Below are positions 1 through 11,639 of a stretch of 64,000 bases of DNA, one piece after another. The notes under the pieces were generated by a model. That model had not been told where the DNA came from, ran no database searches, and saw only the letters and a program-made list of their open reading frames with translations. The position numbers were made by a program, and so were the translations under genes. Numbering within the stretch: position 1 is the stretch's first letter; each line of letters starts with the position of its first letter. The DNA comes from Datisca glomerata (Eukaryota > Streptophyta > Magnoliopsida > Cucurbitales > Datiscaceae). The DNA lies in assembly GCA_003255025.1 (NCBI GenBank), contig QANY01000261.1:1490607-1554606 (forward strand), written 5' to 3'.

Positions 1-205
1 TTAATTTTTAATTTTCATAAAATAAAAAATTAATAATTAAATTTAAAGTTTAATTTAATTTCTAAATTTAAAGGGATAATTAAAAGAGTTCGGGTTTTAA
101 TGAAACACTTAAGTGATAGAGTTGGTTGCATGGCTTGTTAGAAACTTACCTAAAACGTGACAACAATTGTCAACGACGATAGGAATCTTCGATCACCGCC
201 CATCA
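1..205 (-). mobile_element. Copia leader fragment, element A family
   Basis: This stretch matches, in the same orientation, the untranslated leader of the copia element at about 16761-16975, including the shared words ggttttaatgaaacactta and agagttggttgcatgg. It belongs to a minus-strand element whose remainder lies outside the window or is lost. At about 205 it joins an LTR of the same family in the opposite orientation, so this is a rearranged fragment. Identity was judged by eye. Confidence 0.6.
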
Positions 206-1878
206 TTACTCATTAAAGTTTGTTTGTAAAATAGACTTGTGACTTTTGTTTTAGAGATTTAGTGATATGAATGGCTAGGAACATGATCTTACAAGATTTG
301 AAATCCAAGCTTTCATAACAGATTGTATATTGGTTTCCTTTAGTGTTAATTCTGGTAGTGAGTGATTATTGAGCTCAAATTTATAGTATGATTATAAATT
401 AGTCATTCACTAGTGAATTAATGGTAGGATAAGAGATAATTAAAAGGGTAAAATGATAATTTTGACCAGCTCTAATTTACGAATCAATAATTGGAGGACA
501 TAACTAAGTGAAATGATTATATCAATGGACTACACGAGAATATCTTGTAAATACATTATATAATCCTCTAAGAGTGCAATTCCCAATTTATAGTGGAGTA
601 ATAATATAATTAATAAATAAGATTATTTAATTAAAGAGTTTAATAAATAATTTGGTTTATTGGAGCTTAAGATTGTAAGTCCATGATCCCCAAGTCATCT
701 CTGTACTACGCAATCTACAGTGTGAATATTTTAGGATATGAGAAAAGGAGTGACTTGCAAAAGGAATTTTTATTTTGGGTAAGTACGTAATTATGTGTGA
801 TTAATTAATTAGAAATTAATTAATTAAATTATTTATATATAAATTTAGAAATTACATATAAATATATAAATAATTATATCGATTAATTTTTTAATTATTA
901 ATANTATCTAATTTTGAATTAGATAATTATTAATTATTATTAGATAATAATTTGAATCAACTAAATCTATTGTTTGTGAACTGAAAGATAAGTTAGTTGA
1001 TAGAGATAATCACATATGTTAATTTTGAATTAACTTATATCTAGATATTTATCTGATTAAAATAAATATTTAGTTTGTAAAAATGCCACGTGTCAATCTG
1101 TGATTGGAAAACAGAGATTGACATGAACTACTGTAGTGCCACATGACACTATAGTAGTGGGGGTGCAATACAGTAGTGTCGTGGTATACAGTTCCGTGAG
1201 ACACTGTGATAGCTCACGGCAACTACAGTGCCGTGTGACACTATAGTGGGTCCCACTACAATGATAATTTTGAAATTATTTTTTTTTAAAATTTATTCCT
1301 AAAAATCTGTTTTTCCAATATCTAGAAAATATATAGATATTATTCTATTGGCCTCATTGTTGTTAGAGAGTTGAGAACAAAATGCTATCAGGGTGAATTT
1401 TCTCTGTGATTAAAAAGTTAATAAAAGAAGTCTGAAAAAATTATCATCGTATTCTCTCATAGGATTGTCACACATAATTTAATCTTTCTCAATAAATCTC
1501 TAGATCTCATGTGTTGAGTACATCTAGAAACAAAAAATATATATTTGATTATTCTACATGCCCACACACGTCCTATTGCGTTTAATGATTGACTTAAAAG
1601 ATCTTGGTGTGGATCTCAAAGTGCGTTGTTCATTGGAACTCATGATTGTTGGTTTGCAAGGATGTTTGATATAGATTACAAGAGATATATGATTCCTATC
1701 CATGTATGTCTTAAATTTAATATATAAATATATAATGGATCTTGATTGAAAATAATTTTCAATAAAAGTTTTTATTTTGGAAACTGTTGCATCTCTTTTA
1801 TTTTCTTATAAAAATTATTTTTAATAAATTTTTAAATGTCACCACTCCTCCGCCGTGCGAGCGCCGCGTTTTTCAATA
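206..1878 (+). mobile_element. 5'-truncated 5' LTR of copia element C
   Basis: This is the reverse-complement counterpart of the LTRs at 9420-11635 and 24845-27128, so element C lies on the plus strand. Roughly the first 500 bp of the LTR are missing. The right end (caata, about 1874-1878) is followed at 1881-1892 by tagtatcaaagc, a one-mismatch form of the initiator-Met tRNA primer site TGGTATCARAGC. The interior holds the family's GC-rich palindromic block (about 1126-1255). One unresolved base (n) lies at 904. Confidence 0.7.
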
Positions 1879-3828
1879 ATTAGTATCAAAGCGGTCATTA
1901 TATATTTGTATATTAAAATCTGTGTAGGTGTTCTTGCATTGTTCATAATATATTTTTATATATGTGAATGAATGGATGGTTTGTTTTTTGAATGTAAGGT
2001 TAAATAATGAATCGTTATTTGTATGGTGATAATTGAGTTATGATTTATTTTTTTATTTTTTCTTAGATCTTGTGTAAGTCGATTTGGGGCATAAAAAGTT
2101 TTATAATCTTATTTTGAATATTTTATTATAATTATTCTGATGACAACTGTTGTCACATCTAGCGAAGTTTCACATGAGACGAACGAGGAGGAAGGAGCAA
2201 AAATAGATATTCCTAGGGAATTCTAGCACTGGCGCCGTGGTATTCGAGGGAAAAATGGTTCGTCGTCGAAAATTTGGCACCGGCGGCGGCCGACAGTCGG
2301 CAGGCAGTGGTGGTGGACGTCCGGTAACGGTGGGAGAGTCAGATTGCTGGTGACAATTGTTGTCACATCTAGGAAAGCTTCACAAAAACACTGATACCAA
2401 CTTACCCTATCATTGTAGAGTTTTACGATGACCCTAACTCTATCTATTATTTTTTGAAATTTTAAAATTAATGTAATTTTAAAATTAATTATTAATTATT
2501 AATTTTATAAAATTAAAGATTAATTAATTGATTGAGTTTGACCCAAGTTTGTCCAAGTCAATAAATTATTTAATGACTAAGTCAAATTCAATAATTTTAA
2601 AAAATAACTATAGAGATAATTTTTAATTAAGAAAAATAGTTTTTCCTAATTAAAAGGGTTTTGCTCGAAGTTTGAAGATTATGAAGATGGAGATCGGGTT
2701 GAGAATGAGATATTTTGGAAATACGTAGTCTTGAAGTCCTCTTTATAATTTTATTTCAATGGTTGTAATTTAGAAATACCCAATAGTCAATCGGTCTATT
2801 ATTATTTTATTTAATTATTAAATAAATGTTTATTGATATGATTGATAACATGACCATGCATTAGTCGATCACATGTCATACATGACAGCCCAAAAAGTTT
2901 TATTTAATCATGCATCCCATCATTAGAAACATGATTTATTATGATTGTCCTAATATGTTTATATGAATTATTTTGAGAAATGAATTGCATGTAAACTACT
3001 ATGTTTTAATTAGTTAAAACTTGATATTCAATTAATAATCTTTAGGATAACCAACTTTAGTAAAAAACTTTTATTAAAATTTGATGAATGCAATTAATAA
3101 TCTAAGTTCACCTAATTATAACTTAGGCTCTGTAGAAAGTTAAATGAATTTAGACCAATTAGATTTGATTAATTGTTAATTTCACATTCATAGGGGTATA
3201 TTATTTTAACTAATAATTAATTTAGGATTAATTGATTAGTTAAAATAGAAACACATTATCCTAAAATAGTGAGTGAGAGAAGGTTGGCATGTCAATATAA
3301 CCTATGATATCCATAATTAGTACAACATCGTGAGGTAGAGTGAGGGCCTCGAGATGACTTCCTTTTTATCCTGCCTAAGGAAAGTTTCGAGCTGTATCAA
3401 TACTAAGGTTGGACTTTTTAAGAAGATATGACTAAATGATGTAGTTTAGTTTTGATCGACTCTAAGGTGGCATATTCTAAATCTGGTCATGGAATCTGAA
3501 ATAATGGGTTGCACTCACAAAATCACAACTACGTTTTCATGTGGATAATTGTGACTTGACCGAATAAGCGATGCCTTATTGTTAAAAGAGAAAATATGAG
3601 ATATTTTAAATTAATTAATAAGGATGAGAATGTCTCTTAGATAGTCTAAGATTAATTTGATAGGCCCTATGGTGGCACGTTAATTGTTAGGTTGTTTTAT
3701 CGTACATTAGTAAACGATATATTTATGTGTCTAATATGTTGCATTCATGCATCACATTTACATTCTGAATTTTGGATATTTATTTCAATTATATTAAATT
3801 ATGTATGTTTTATTTTTCAATTATTATC
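1879..3828 (+). mobile_element. Untranslated leader of copia element C with primer-binding site
   Basis: The stretch runs from the primer site at 1881-1892 to the gag start and has no coding capacity. It parallels, in reverse orientation, the leader of element B (about 22840-24844). It contains two copies of a motif (tgacaactgttgtcacatct at 2139 and tgacaattgttgtcacatct at 2351) about 210 bp apart, bracketing GC-rich DNA, so the leader appears internally duplicated. The long leader (about 2 kb) is shared by all members of this family in the window. Confidence 0.6.
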
Positions 3829-4075
3829 ATGTCTATCATAGGCAACCCTATTACTGCTTTACTTGCACTTGAGAAATTGAACGGTGATAATTCCATAAAA
3901 TAGAAATCAAACTAGAACATGTTGCTAGTTTATGAGCATAATGAATTTATTCTTGCTGAAGAAAAACCTGAAAGGCCTGCAGTCAATACTTGGATTATTG
4001 TCATAGGGGCTACCATTGGGGGCGAGGTAAATATTACCGAGCAAAACCATTATCCTTCTGTTGTTAGTAGTAAAA
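3829..4075 (+). pseudogene. Broken gag of copia element C
   Basis: Translation from 3829 gives a start resembling the gag proteins of elements A and B (residues like ALEKLNGDN), then an in-frame TAG at 3901. Homology resumes as FILAEEKPERPAVN and, after an internal deletion, as the later gag piece GEVNITEQNHYPSVV, ending at about 4075. The ATG that opens gag in the sister copies (ATGGGCAACC) is ATA here (3838-3840). The rest of gag and all of pol are missing and replaced by unrelated repeat DNA, so the element is dead. Gag would form the nucleocapsid of the retrotransposon particle. Confidence 0.7.
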
Positions 4076-4466
4076 AATGAATTACGTTAATTTTTATCGA
4101 TGATTTGTCCGGTATACGGTAATTAATTAAAAAATTTCTAATTTTTGATATTTAGTGAAGATGGCGATTACAGCCTAAAATGGTGATTAGGACCAAATAA
4201 ATTACGTTTATGAGCCTGGTTAAACTATGACATTTAGGAAGTCGATTGGAGATTGGAGCTATTAAACTGGCGTTTAGCAACAAAGAAGGGCGATTTCCAC
4301 CTTCAGGGTGGCGTTTGGAGGTTAAAAATGATGTTTAGAGGGTAATGAGTGGCGATTGGGTTTTTTGGTGTTGACCAAATTCATAGTGGGGTACAAAAGA
4401 AATCTTGAGGGGTACACCAAAAATTAAAAAAAAATTTGGAGAGGTTCACCAAAAATGTATTGGGGT
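4076..4466. repeat. 390-bp direct repeat, copy 1
   Basis: This unit runs from about 4084 to 4466 and is clearly repeated at about 4907-5300, in the same orientation. Shared words include gagggtaatgagtgg, ttgggttttttggtgt and ggagaggttcaccaaaaatg. Copies 1 and 2 are separated by about 440 bp of unrelated AT-rich DNA. The right end of each copy leads into ttcacc-type short repeats. I do not recognise the family. Confidence 0.7.
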
Positions 4467-4899
4467 TAATTTTGATAAGAAAATAAGGTTAGATTTGAAA
4501 AATATATTTATAGGGTTATAAATTAAAACATAAACGAGGCTATTTTCCAACTTTTATGGGGTTATAATTATAAAATAAAAGGTTAAATTTTAAATTTTAT
4601 ATATTTAATTACAAACGTTTAGTGGATATATTCGATTTAACAGTAGAATCTGACTTTAAGGGTTATACATGTTCATCAAACCGATAAAGAAGATTTACCG
4701 GTCATCGTAACATCATGACCATCAAATATATATGGTGTAAAAATGTTTCGCTTGATACTTGTCACAAAAACACAATAACATTATCAATGACAATTTTTAA
4801 CGAGTTTATGAATATGCGTTCAATTACTTCAGGAATCATTACTTAAGCCAATCTAATTTCACTTAATAAGTAAATATAGTGAATTTTTGCATTTAAAGA
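4467..4899. other. AT-rich spacer between the two 390-bp repeats
   Basis: I see no gene, RNA or recognisable mobile element here. It separates the two copies of the 390-bp repeat. Confidence 0.5.
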
Positions 4900-5300
4900 A
4901 CAAGCTTTAATTTTTATCGATATTTAGTGAATATACGGTAATGAATTAAAAAAATTCAAATTTTAGATATTTAGTGAATATAGTGATTATAGCCTAAAAA
5001 TGGCGATTAGGGCCAAACAAAATGGTGTTTATGAGCCTCATAGGCGATCACTTGTTAAACTATGACATTTAGGAAGTTGATTGGAGATATTAAACTGGTG
5101 TTTGGCAACAAAGAATGGCGATTTTCACCTTTAGGGTGGCGTTTGGAGGTTAAAAATGATGTTTGGAGGGTAATGAGTGGCAATTGGGTTTTTTGGTGTT
5201 CACTAAATTCATAGTAGAGTACAAAGGGAATCTTGAGGGATTCATCAAAAATTAAAAATTTATTTTTTTGGAGAGGTTCACCAAAAATGTATTGGGGTTC
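4900..5300. repeat. 390-bp direct repeat, copy 2
   Basis: This is the second copy of the unit at 4084-4466, with many point differences and a short insertion near 5040. Its right end runs without a break into the alternating minisatellite at 5275-6420, suggesting that the minisatellite grew from the repeat's terminal ttcaccaaa motif. Confidence 0.7.
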
Positions 5301-6420
5301 ACTAAATATATACTGGGGTTCACCAAATATGTAGTGGGGTTCACCAAATACGTATAAAATTGATAATTCTTGGGGGTTCACCAAAATTGACTTTGTACAT
5401 ATTTGGTGAACCTCAGTATATAATTGGTGAGCCTCAGTACATATTTGGTGAGTCCTTCTAAGAATTATTAGTTTTTACATATTTGATGAATCTCAGTACA
5501 TATTTGGTGAGCCCTAGTACGTTTTTGGTGAACACTTATACATATTTGGTGAATCCCTCCAATAATCATTATTTTGTATGTATTTAGTGAATCTCAATAC
5601 ATTAGGGGTTCACCAAATATGTACTGGGGTTCACAAAAAATATAGTGGAATTCACCAAATGCGTACTAATTAATAAATTTTAGAGGAGTTCACCAAATAT
5701 GTACTGATGTTCACCAAATATGTACTAGGATTTACCAAATATATAATTGGGCTCACTAACACGTACAAAATTAATAATTCTTGGAGGGATTCACCAAAAT
5801 TGACTTTGTACGTATTTGATAAACCCCAGTACAAAATTGGTGAACCCCAATTTATATTTGGTGAACTCTTCCAAGAATTATTAATTTTTACATATTTGGT
5901 GAACTCCTCCAAGAATTATTAATTTCTACATATTTGGTGAACTCTAGTACATATTTGGTGAACCCCGGTACATATTTGGTGAACCCTCCAAGAATCATTA
6001 ATTTGTACGTATTTGGTGAAATATGTATTGGGGTTCGCCAAATATGTAATGAGGTTCATCAAATACGTATAAACTAATAATTCTTGGAGGGGTTCACTAA
6101 ATACGTACTGGAGTTCACCAAATATGCACTAGGTTCACCAAATATGTATAAGTCAATTTTATATGTATTTGATGAACCCTCATACATATTTGGTGAATCC
6201 CAGTACATATTTCGTGAACCCCATTAAGTATTCGTTGAACCTCAGTACATATTTGGTGAACCCCATTAAGTATTCGTTGAACCTTCAGTACATATTTGGT
6301 GAACCCCATTAAGTATTCGTTGAACCTCAGTACATATTTGGTGAACTCCTCTAAGAATTATTAATTCATACGTATTTAGTGAATCCCAATACATATTTGA
6401 TGAATCTCATTATATACTTG
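5275..6420. repeat. Alternating-orientation minisatellite (TTCACCAAATATGTACTGGGG type)
   Basis: Dozens of degenerate copies of a unit of about 21 bp, ggttcaccaaatatgtact, occur in blocks that switch orientation. Forward blocks lie at about 5275-5390, 5605-5800 and 6015-6140, and reverse blocks (tttggtgaaccccagtacat) at about 5395-5600, 5815-6010 and 6165-6420. A second motif, ccaagaattattaattt, recurs between blocks. The structure means long stretches can base-pair with each other. Short open frames here only reflect the repeat (YLVN or IFGEPQ periods) and are not considered genes. Confidence 0.85.
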
Positions 6421-6864
6421 TGTGGCCTGGATCGCTCCAAAAATAATCCAATCACCACTGAAACCCAAGCTCCCAGCATTCATGTCGGGTAAAAATCCGA
6501 CATAATAGAAAAATCCATAGATTATAAATTAAAGTTACAGTCAAATATATAAGTTACGACTTAATAAACTTTATCTGCTATTTGTTTTAAAGTAACACAT
6601 TTGGTGACGTGAGATTTTGCTTTTTTACGCTTTTTTACTTCTAGATAATCATTCTCACTTTCTCTTTCAATGCAAATCGATGTACGCGCACATATAACTA
6701 TTTTTTAGACTATAAACTAAGAGAATTAAAAATTTGCAATTATTTAAAACCTGAAATATAAATTCTCACTACTTAGATGAGGTTACAAAACTTCTTGAAT
6801 GGAAATATTCAAATTATTAAGGAATCAAATGAAATTTATTTGGGAATTAGTAGTCACTACCAAT
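6421..6864. other. Intergenic, no feature recognised
   Basis: AT-rich DNA lies between the minisatellite and the LINE-like insertion. I see no coding region or mobile-element end. Confidence 0.5.
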
Positions 6865-6875
6865 ATAATGAGTTA

Positions 6876-7494
6876 TATGACCAGATATCTTTGGTGAGAG
6901 GTAAGGTCAATTATTAGAGTTTCTAGAGAGAAGGTCTCACTTCTCTAGAAACTCATTTCCCCTAAGCTACCGCCGCCTAGGATTTCTTTCCCAGATAGAT
7001 CCTTTGAGCCAGGCCATAGGCTTCGCCGAGCTCAAGGCTAGGCTCCTCTCTTTCTGTCCACATCTGGTGAAGCTATAGAGGCGCCGAGAGGAGTGTGTGG
7101 TCTGGGTATTTGTTCTGCCTTTGTTCCTTGCATTGACATCTCTTCTCAGTCTCGGTGAGTTTTAAGCCGCTGAATTTGAGGTAGGGGATCAGGTTAGAGG
7201 TCTCCGAGGTTCTACTCCACCGAGGTTTCCGCCGCTGAGACATGGAGGTAAGCTTCATAATTTTTCTGGTTTCTCCTCAACCTTTGCACCTACTTTGCAT
7301 GAATTAATGGTGTTTGGGCTTCATGATTGCGGGTCTGTGTTGCTCCATTTGCCGTGACTGGTCGCCGTTTTCTCTCCCATGTGGTGGTCGCCATGGACCC
7401 AACTGGAGTTGGGACCCACCTCTCATCAGAGTGAGGTTTGGCTACTTCTTTGACCCTCTTGCGACATCTCCCTAATTTTTTTTTATCTCGTGGA
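6876..7494 (+). mobile_element. LINE-like retroposon, 5' part
   Basis: This moderately GC-rich segment, with a CCGCCGCC-type start region near 6970, differs sharply from its surroundings. It is preceded by ataatgagtta (6865-6875), which recurs exactly at 27721-27731, right after an A-tail. The copia composite with its own GTGGA duplication interrupts the element at 7494. Joined across that insertion, the retroposon would be about 1.2 kb, with a plant L1-like 3' end and no coding capacity that I can see. It could be a non-autonomous LINE derivative or a processed transcript inserted by L1 machinery. Confidence 0.6.
7490..7494. repeat. 5-bp target-site duplication GTGGA, left copy
   Basis: GTGGA abuts the left LTR terminus tgttga (7495) and recurs at 27129-27133 directly after the right LTR terminus caaca. 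Five-base duplications are standard for copia integrases, so these mark the outer edges of the composite. Confidence 0.8.
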
Positions 7495-9419
7495 TGTTGA
7501 AAAATGCGGCGCGCGGATGGTTGAGGCGTGGTGACTTTTTAAAATTTTATTAAAATGAATCATATGTCTTTTTATAAAACGAAAACAAGCGCAACGTAAT
7601 GATTTTTGGAATAAAAATTTTTATTGAAAAATTATTTTCAATCAGATCTATTATATATTTATAATTAAATTTAAGATATATATGGATATGAATCATATAT
7701 CTCTTGTAATCTATATCAAACGTCAAGATCTCCCAAGTTAATATTCAAACGCACTAGGACGTGTGTAACACGTAAAATAATCAAAGATGCTTTTTTGTCT
7801 CTAGATGTACTCAACACATGAAATCTAGAGATTTACTGAGAATGATTAATTTTTTAAAGACAATCCTCTGAGAGAATATGATGATTATTCTCACAGCTTT
7901 TTGAGTAACTTTTTAATCATAGAGAAAATTCACCCTGATAGCAATTGTGTTCTTCATTCTCTATTAACACTGAGACCAATAAAATAATATTTTTTCTAGA
8001 TAAATGACATATCAGATTTTTAGAGATAAACTTGAAAATAATATTTAATTTCAAAATTACCATGTAGTGGGACGAGCTGTAATTTGTGTACAATTGTAGT
8101 GCCACACTGCACTATAGTTGTTGTTAGCTATCACAGTGTCTCCGGCACTGTGTCCCACAACACTACTGGGCAGTATTGCACCCCCACTACTGCAGTGCCA
8201 TGTGGCACTATAGTATTGCACCCCCATTACTGTAGTGTCACATGGCACTACGGTAGTTCATGTCAATCACTGATTTTCAATATGTGATTGACACGTGACA
8301 ATTACAGTGAATTAAATATTTATTTTAATTAGATACGATATCAGTTAATTCAAAATTAACATATCTGATTATCTCTATCAACTAACTTATCTGTTAGTTC
8401 ACAAATAACATATTTAGATGATTCAAATTATTATCTAATAGTAATTTATAATTATTTAATTTCACAAATTGATATTCTGTCTCACTTATCAATAAATAGA
8501 AAATTAATCGATATAATTATTTATATATATGTAATTCCCAAATTTATATATAAATAATTCAATTAATTAATTTTTAATTAATTAATCACACATAATTATC
8601 TCATAATTAAGTACTTGCCCCTCAATAAATTTTTTTTTTGTAAGTCAGTCATTTTCTCATGTCCTGAAATATTCACATCCTTGACTACGAAGTACAAAGG
8701 TGACTTAGGGACCATGGACCTATAATCTTAAGTTCTAATAAACCAGATTATTAATTAACTCTTTAATTAAATAATCTTATTTATTAATTTCATTATTACT
8801 CTACTATAAATATGAAATTGTAGTTTTAGAGATAATATAATGTATTTACAGAGTATTCTCGTCTAGTCTATTGATACAATCATTTAACGTAGTTCTGTCT
8901 TCCAATTATTGGTTCGTAAATTAGAGCTGATCAAAATTATCATTTTACCCTTTTAATTATCACTTGATCCTTAAGTACCATTAAGTCACTAGTGAATGGC
9001 TAATTTATAATCGTATTCTAAATTTGAGCTTAATAACCATTCAGTTTCAGAATTAACACTTAAGGGAATAAGATACAATCCATTAGGAAAACTTAGATTT
9101 CAAATCTTGTAAGATCATGTTTCTAGCCATCCATACCACTGACTCTCCAAAACAAAGTCATTAGTTTGTTTTACAAACAAAACTTAACGAGTGAATCAAA
9201 AGATCCATTAGACATGTATAAGAGTTCATTACTACTTAGGTTTCAAAATGATCTATATATGACCATCAGATTGATGTGTATTAAATCTTTATGATAAACG
9301 ATATGCTAATAAAGATATTAATTCAAATCGGTTCTATCATATATAATCTTTTTATATAAAGTACATTCACTAAGATGTCTATCCACATCAATGATCTAGA
9401 TCACATTCATTCATAATAT
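7495..9419 (-). mobile_element. 3' LTR of element B, interrupted at 9419
   Basis: It aligns by eye with the other LTRs of the family from its left terminus tgttgaaaaatgcgg through to cattcataat near 9415, where the neighbouring LTR of element A starts. About 240 bp of its right end are missing. It contains the GC-rich palindromic block typical of the family (about 8095-8260: tagtgcca and tggcacta arms). Short open frames in both directions at 8057-8287 fall entirely in that block and are not genes. Confidence 0.7.
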
Positions 9420-11635
9420 TGGTCGCCGCGTCACGTGCGCGACAAAAGCGTGGAGACGCGTGACCTTATAAAATATTAAACATTTAATAAAAATTGAATC
9501 TTTTAAATAAATAAGAACTTGCGGAACGCCATAATAATCAAATAAACTTTTATTGAAAACTCTTTTTCAATCAGTCAGGATTCATTATATATTTATAAGT
9601 TAAATCTATAACATATAAGGTTATGAATCATATACGTCTTGTAGTCTATATCAAGTGTCCTTGCGATACAGATCGATCATCCGTTCTCACAAAATATTTC
9701 CAACGATCAGTAGATTCTGAGATCCACATCAAGATCTTTCAAGTCAATCCTCAACGCACTAGGACGCGTGTAGGCACGTAAAGTATTACAAGACATTTTT
9801 TCAATCTCTAGATGTTCTCAACGCATGAGATCTAGAGATTTACTGAGAAGGACTTTAGTGAGAAGATTCTCTAAAAAAATGTGATAATTATTATTTTAGA
9901 GATTTGATTAACGTTCAATCACAGAAGAAAATCTTTCTGACACCAATTGTGTTCTCAATTCAACTCTTGATTGACGAACTGATAATCTGATCAACTGATT
10001 CTCTCTTCTTCTTTCAACCGCCTAGCCATTAGAAAAATATCTGTATATATCCTAGATAATGATGTATTAGATTTTCAGGGATAAACTGAAATAATATTTA
10101 AATGTAAAATTAGCAATTGCATTGGAACCCACTACAATTTTGCACAACTACAACACTATAGTGTCATGTGGCACGACAGTGTTGCACACTCACTATTGTA
10201 GTGTCACGTGGCACCATAATAGTCCATGTCAATTTTTGATACCTATCAGTGATTGACACATGTCAATTTCTATGAATTAAATATTTATTTTAACCAGATA
10301 ATTATCTAGATATCAGTTAATTCAGAATTAACATATCTGATTATCCTTATCAACTAACTTATATGTTATTTCATAAATAACAGATTTAGTTAATTTAAAA
10401 TATTACCTAATAAAAATTTAATTATCTAATTTCACAAATTAGATATTATTTTCACTTATCAATAATTAAAAAAATAGATAATTATTTATATAGATATAAT
10501 TTTCGAAAATTATATTTAAATATATAAATAATTCAATTAATTAACTCTTAATTAATTAATCATACATAATAATATAATAATTATGTACTTCCTCCAGAAT
10601 AACAATTCCTTTTACACGCTAGTATTTTCTCATGTCCTGAAATATTCACATTCTAGACAAAATAGTCTAGAGGTGACTTGAGGACCATGGACCTATAATC
10701 TTAAATTTCAATACACCAGATTATTAATTAAACTCTTTAATTAATTAATCTTATTTATTAATTTTATTATTACTCCACTATAAATATGAAATTGCACTCT
10801 TAGAGATTATAGAATGTATTTACAGAGTATATTCATATAGTCCACTGACATGATTATTTTTAATGTAATTTTGTCCTCCAATTATTGGTTCGTAAATTAG
10901 AATTGATCAAAATTACTGTTTTACCCTTCTAATTACCTCTTGATCCTTAAATACCATTAATCCACTAGTGAATGGCTAATTTATAATCTTCGAATAAATT
11001 TGAGCTCAATAACCATTCAGCTCCATAATTAACACTTAAGAGAACCAATATACGATCTGTTAGGAAAACTTAGATTTCAAATTTTCTAAGATCATGTCCC
11101 CAACCATCCATATCACTGAATATCCAAAACAAAAGTCACTAGACTGATTAACAAACAGACTTTAATGAGTGAATTAACAGATCTAGTAGACATGCATAGG
11201 ACTTCATGACTACTCAGGGTTCAGACTAATCTACATATGATCATCGAATTGATGTGTATTAAATCTTTATGATAAACGACATGTTAATAAAGATATTAAT
11301 TCACATCGGTCCTGTCATTATATAAAGTACATTCACTAAGATGTCTATCCACATCAATGATTTCAATCTAGATCACACGCTTTCATAATGTTTAGTGAAC
11401 CGTACTAGCAACATTCATTAAAGATTCCATACTTTAATATGTTGCTGACAATTTTATTCATTATCTATGACTTAATCCTCTCGTACTAATACAAGATTAA
11501 CGAAGATGAATTTTTAGATATTTATATAAATTATTATTGAATAACTTAAAAGAACAATTATAAGAAACATGTAATCCTCTATAAATTTCATATCAAGATG
11601 TCAATATACATGTTTTGAGGGCATAACGTCCAATA
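9420..11635 (-). mobile_element. 3' LTR of copia element A
   Basis: This is a near-complete LTR of about 2.2 kb. The left end tggtcgccgcg matches the LTR ends at 17403 and 49040. The right end gggcataacgtccaata is a decayed version of the family end gggcataaccccaaca. On the minus strand, the sequence just before this LTR start reads caagtagagattattgg, the usual copia polypurine-tract context. The internal palindromic block lies at about 10136-10225. Confidence 0.75.
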
Positions 11636-11639
11636 ATCT

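Noticed and set aside
5055..6309. Several open frames with periodic YLVN or IFGEPQ peptides
   Set aside because: They appear on both strands and only mirror the 21-bp minisatellite; no start context or homologue supports them.
5275..6420. Regularly spaced short repeats suggestive of a CRISPR array
   Set aside because: Units are degenerate and occur in both orientations, spacers are not unique, there are no cas genes, and the DNA is plant nuclear.
8057..8287. Overlapping Cys/Ser-rich open frames on both strands
   Set aside because: They lie in the palindromic block of a copia LTR and owe their openness to the repeated cactgt/acagtg words.
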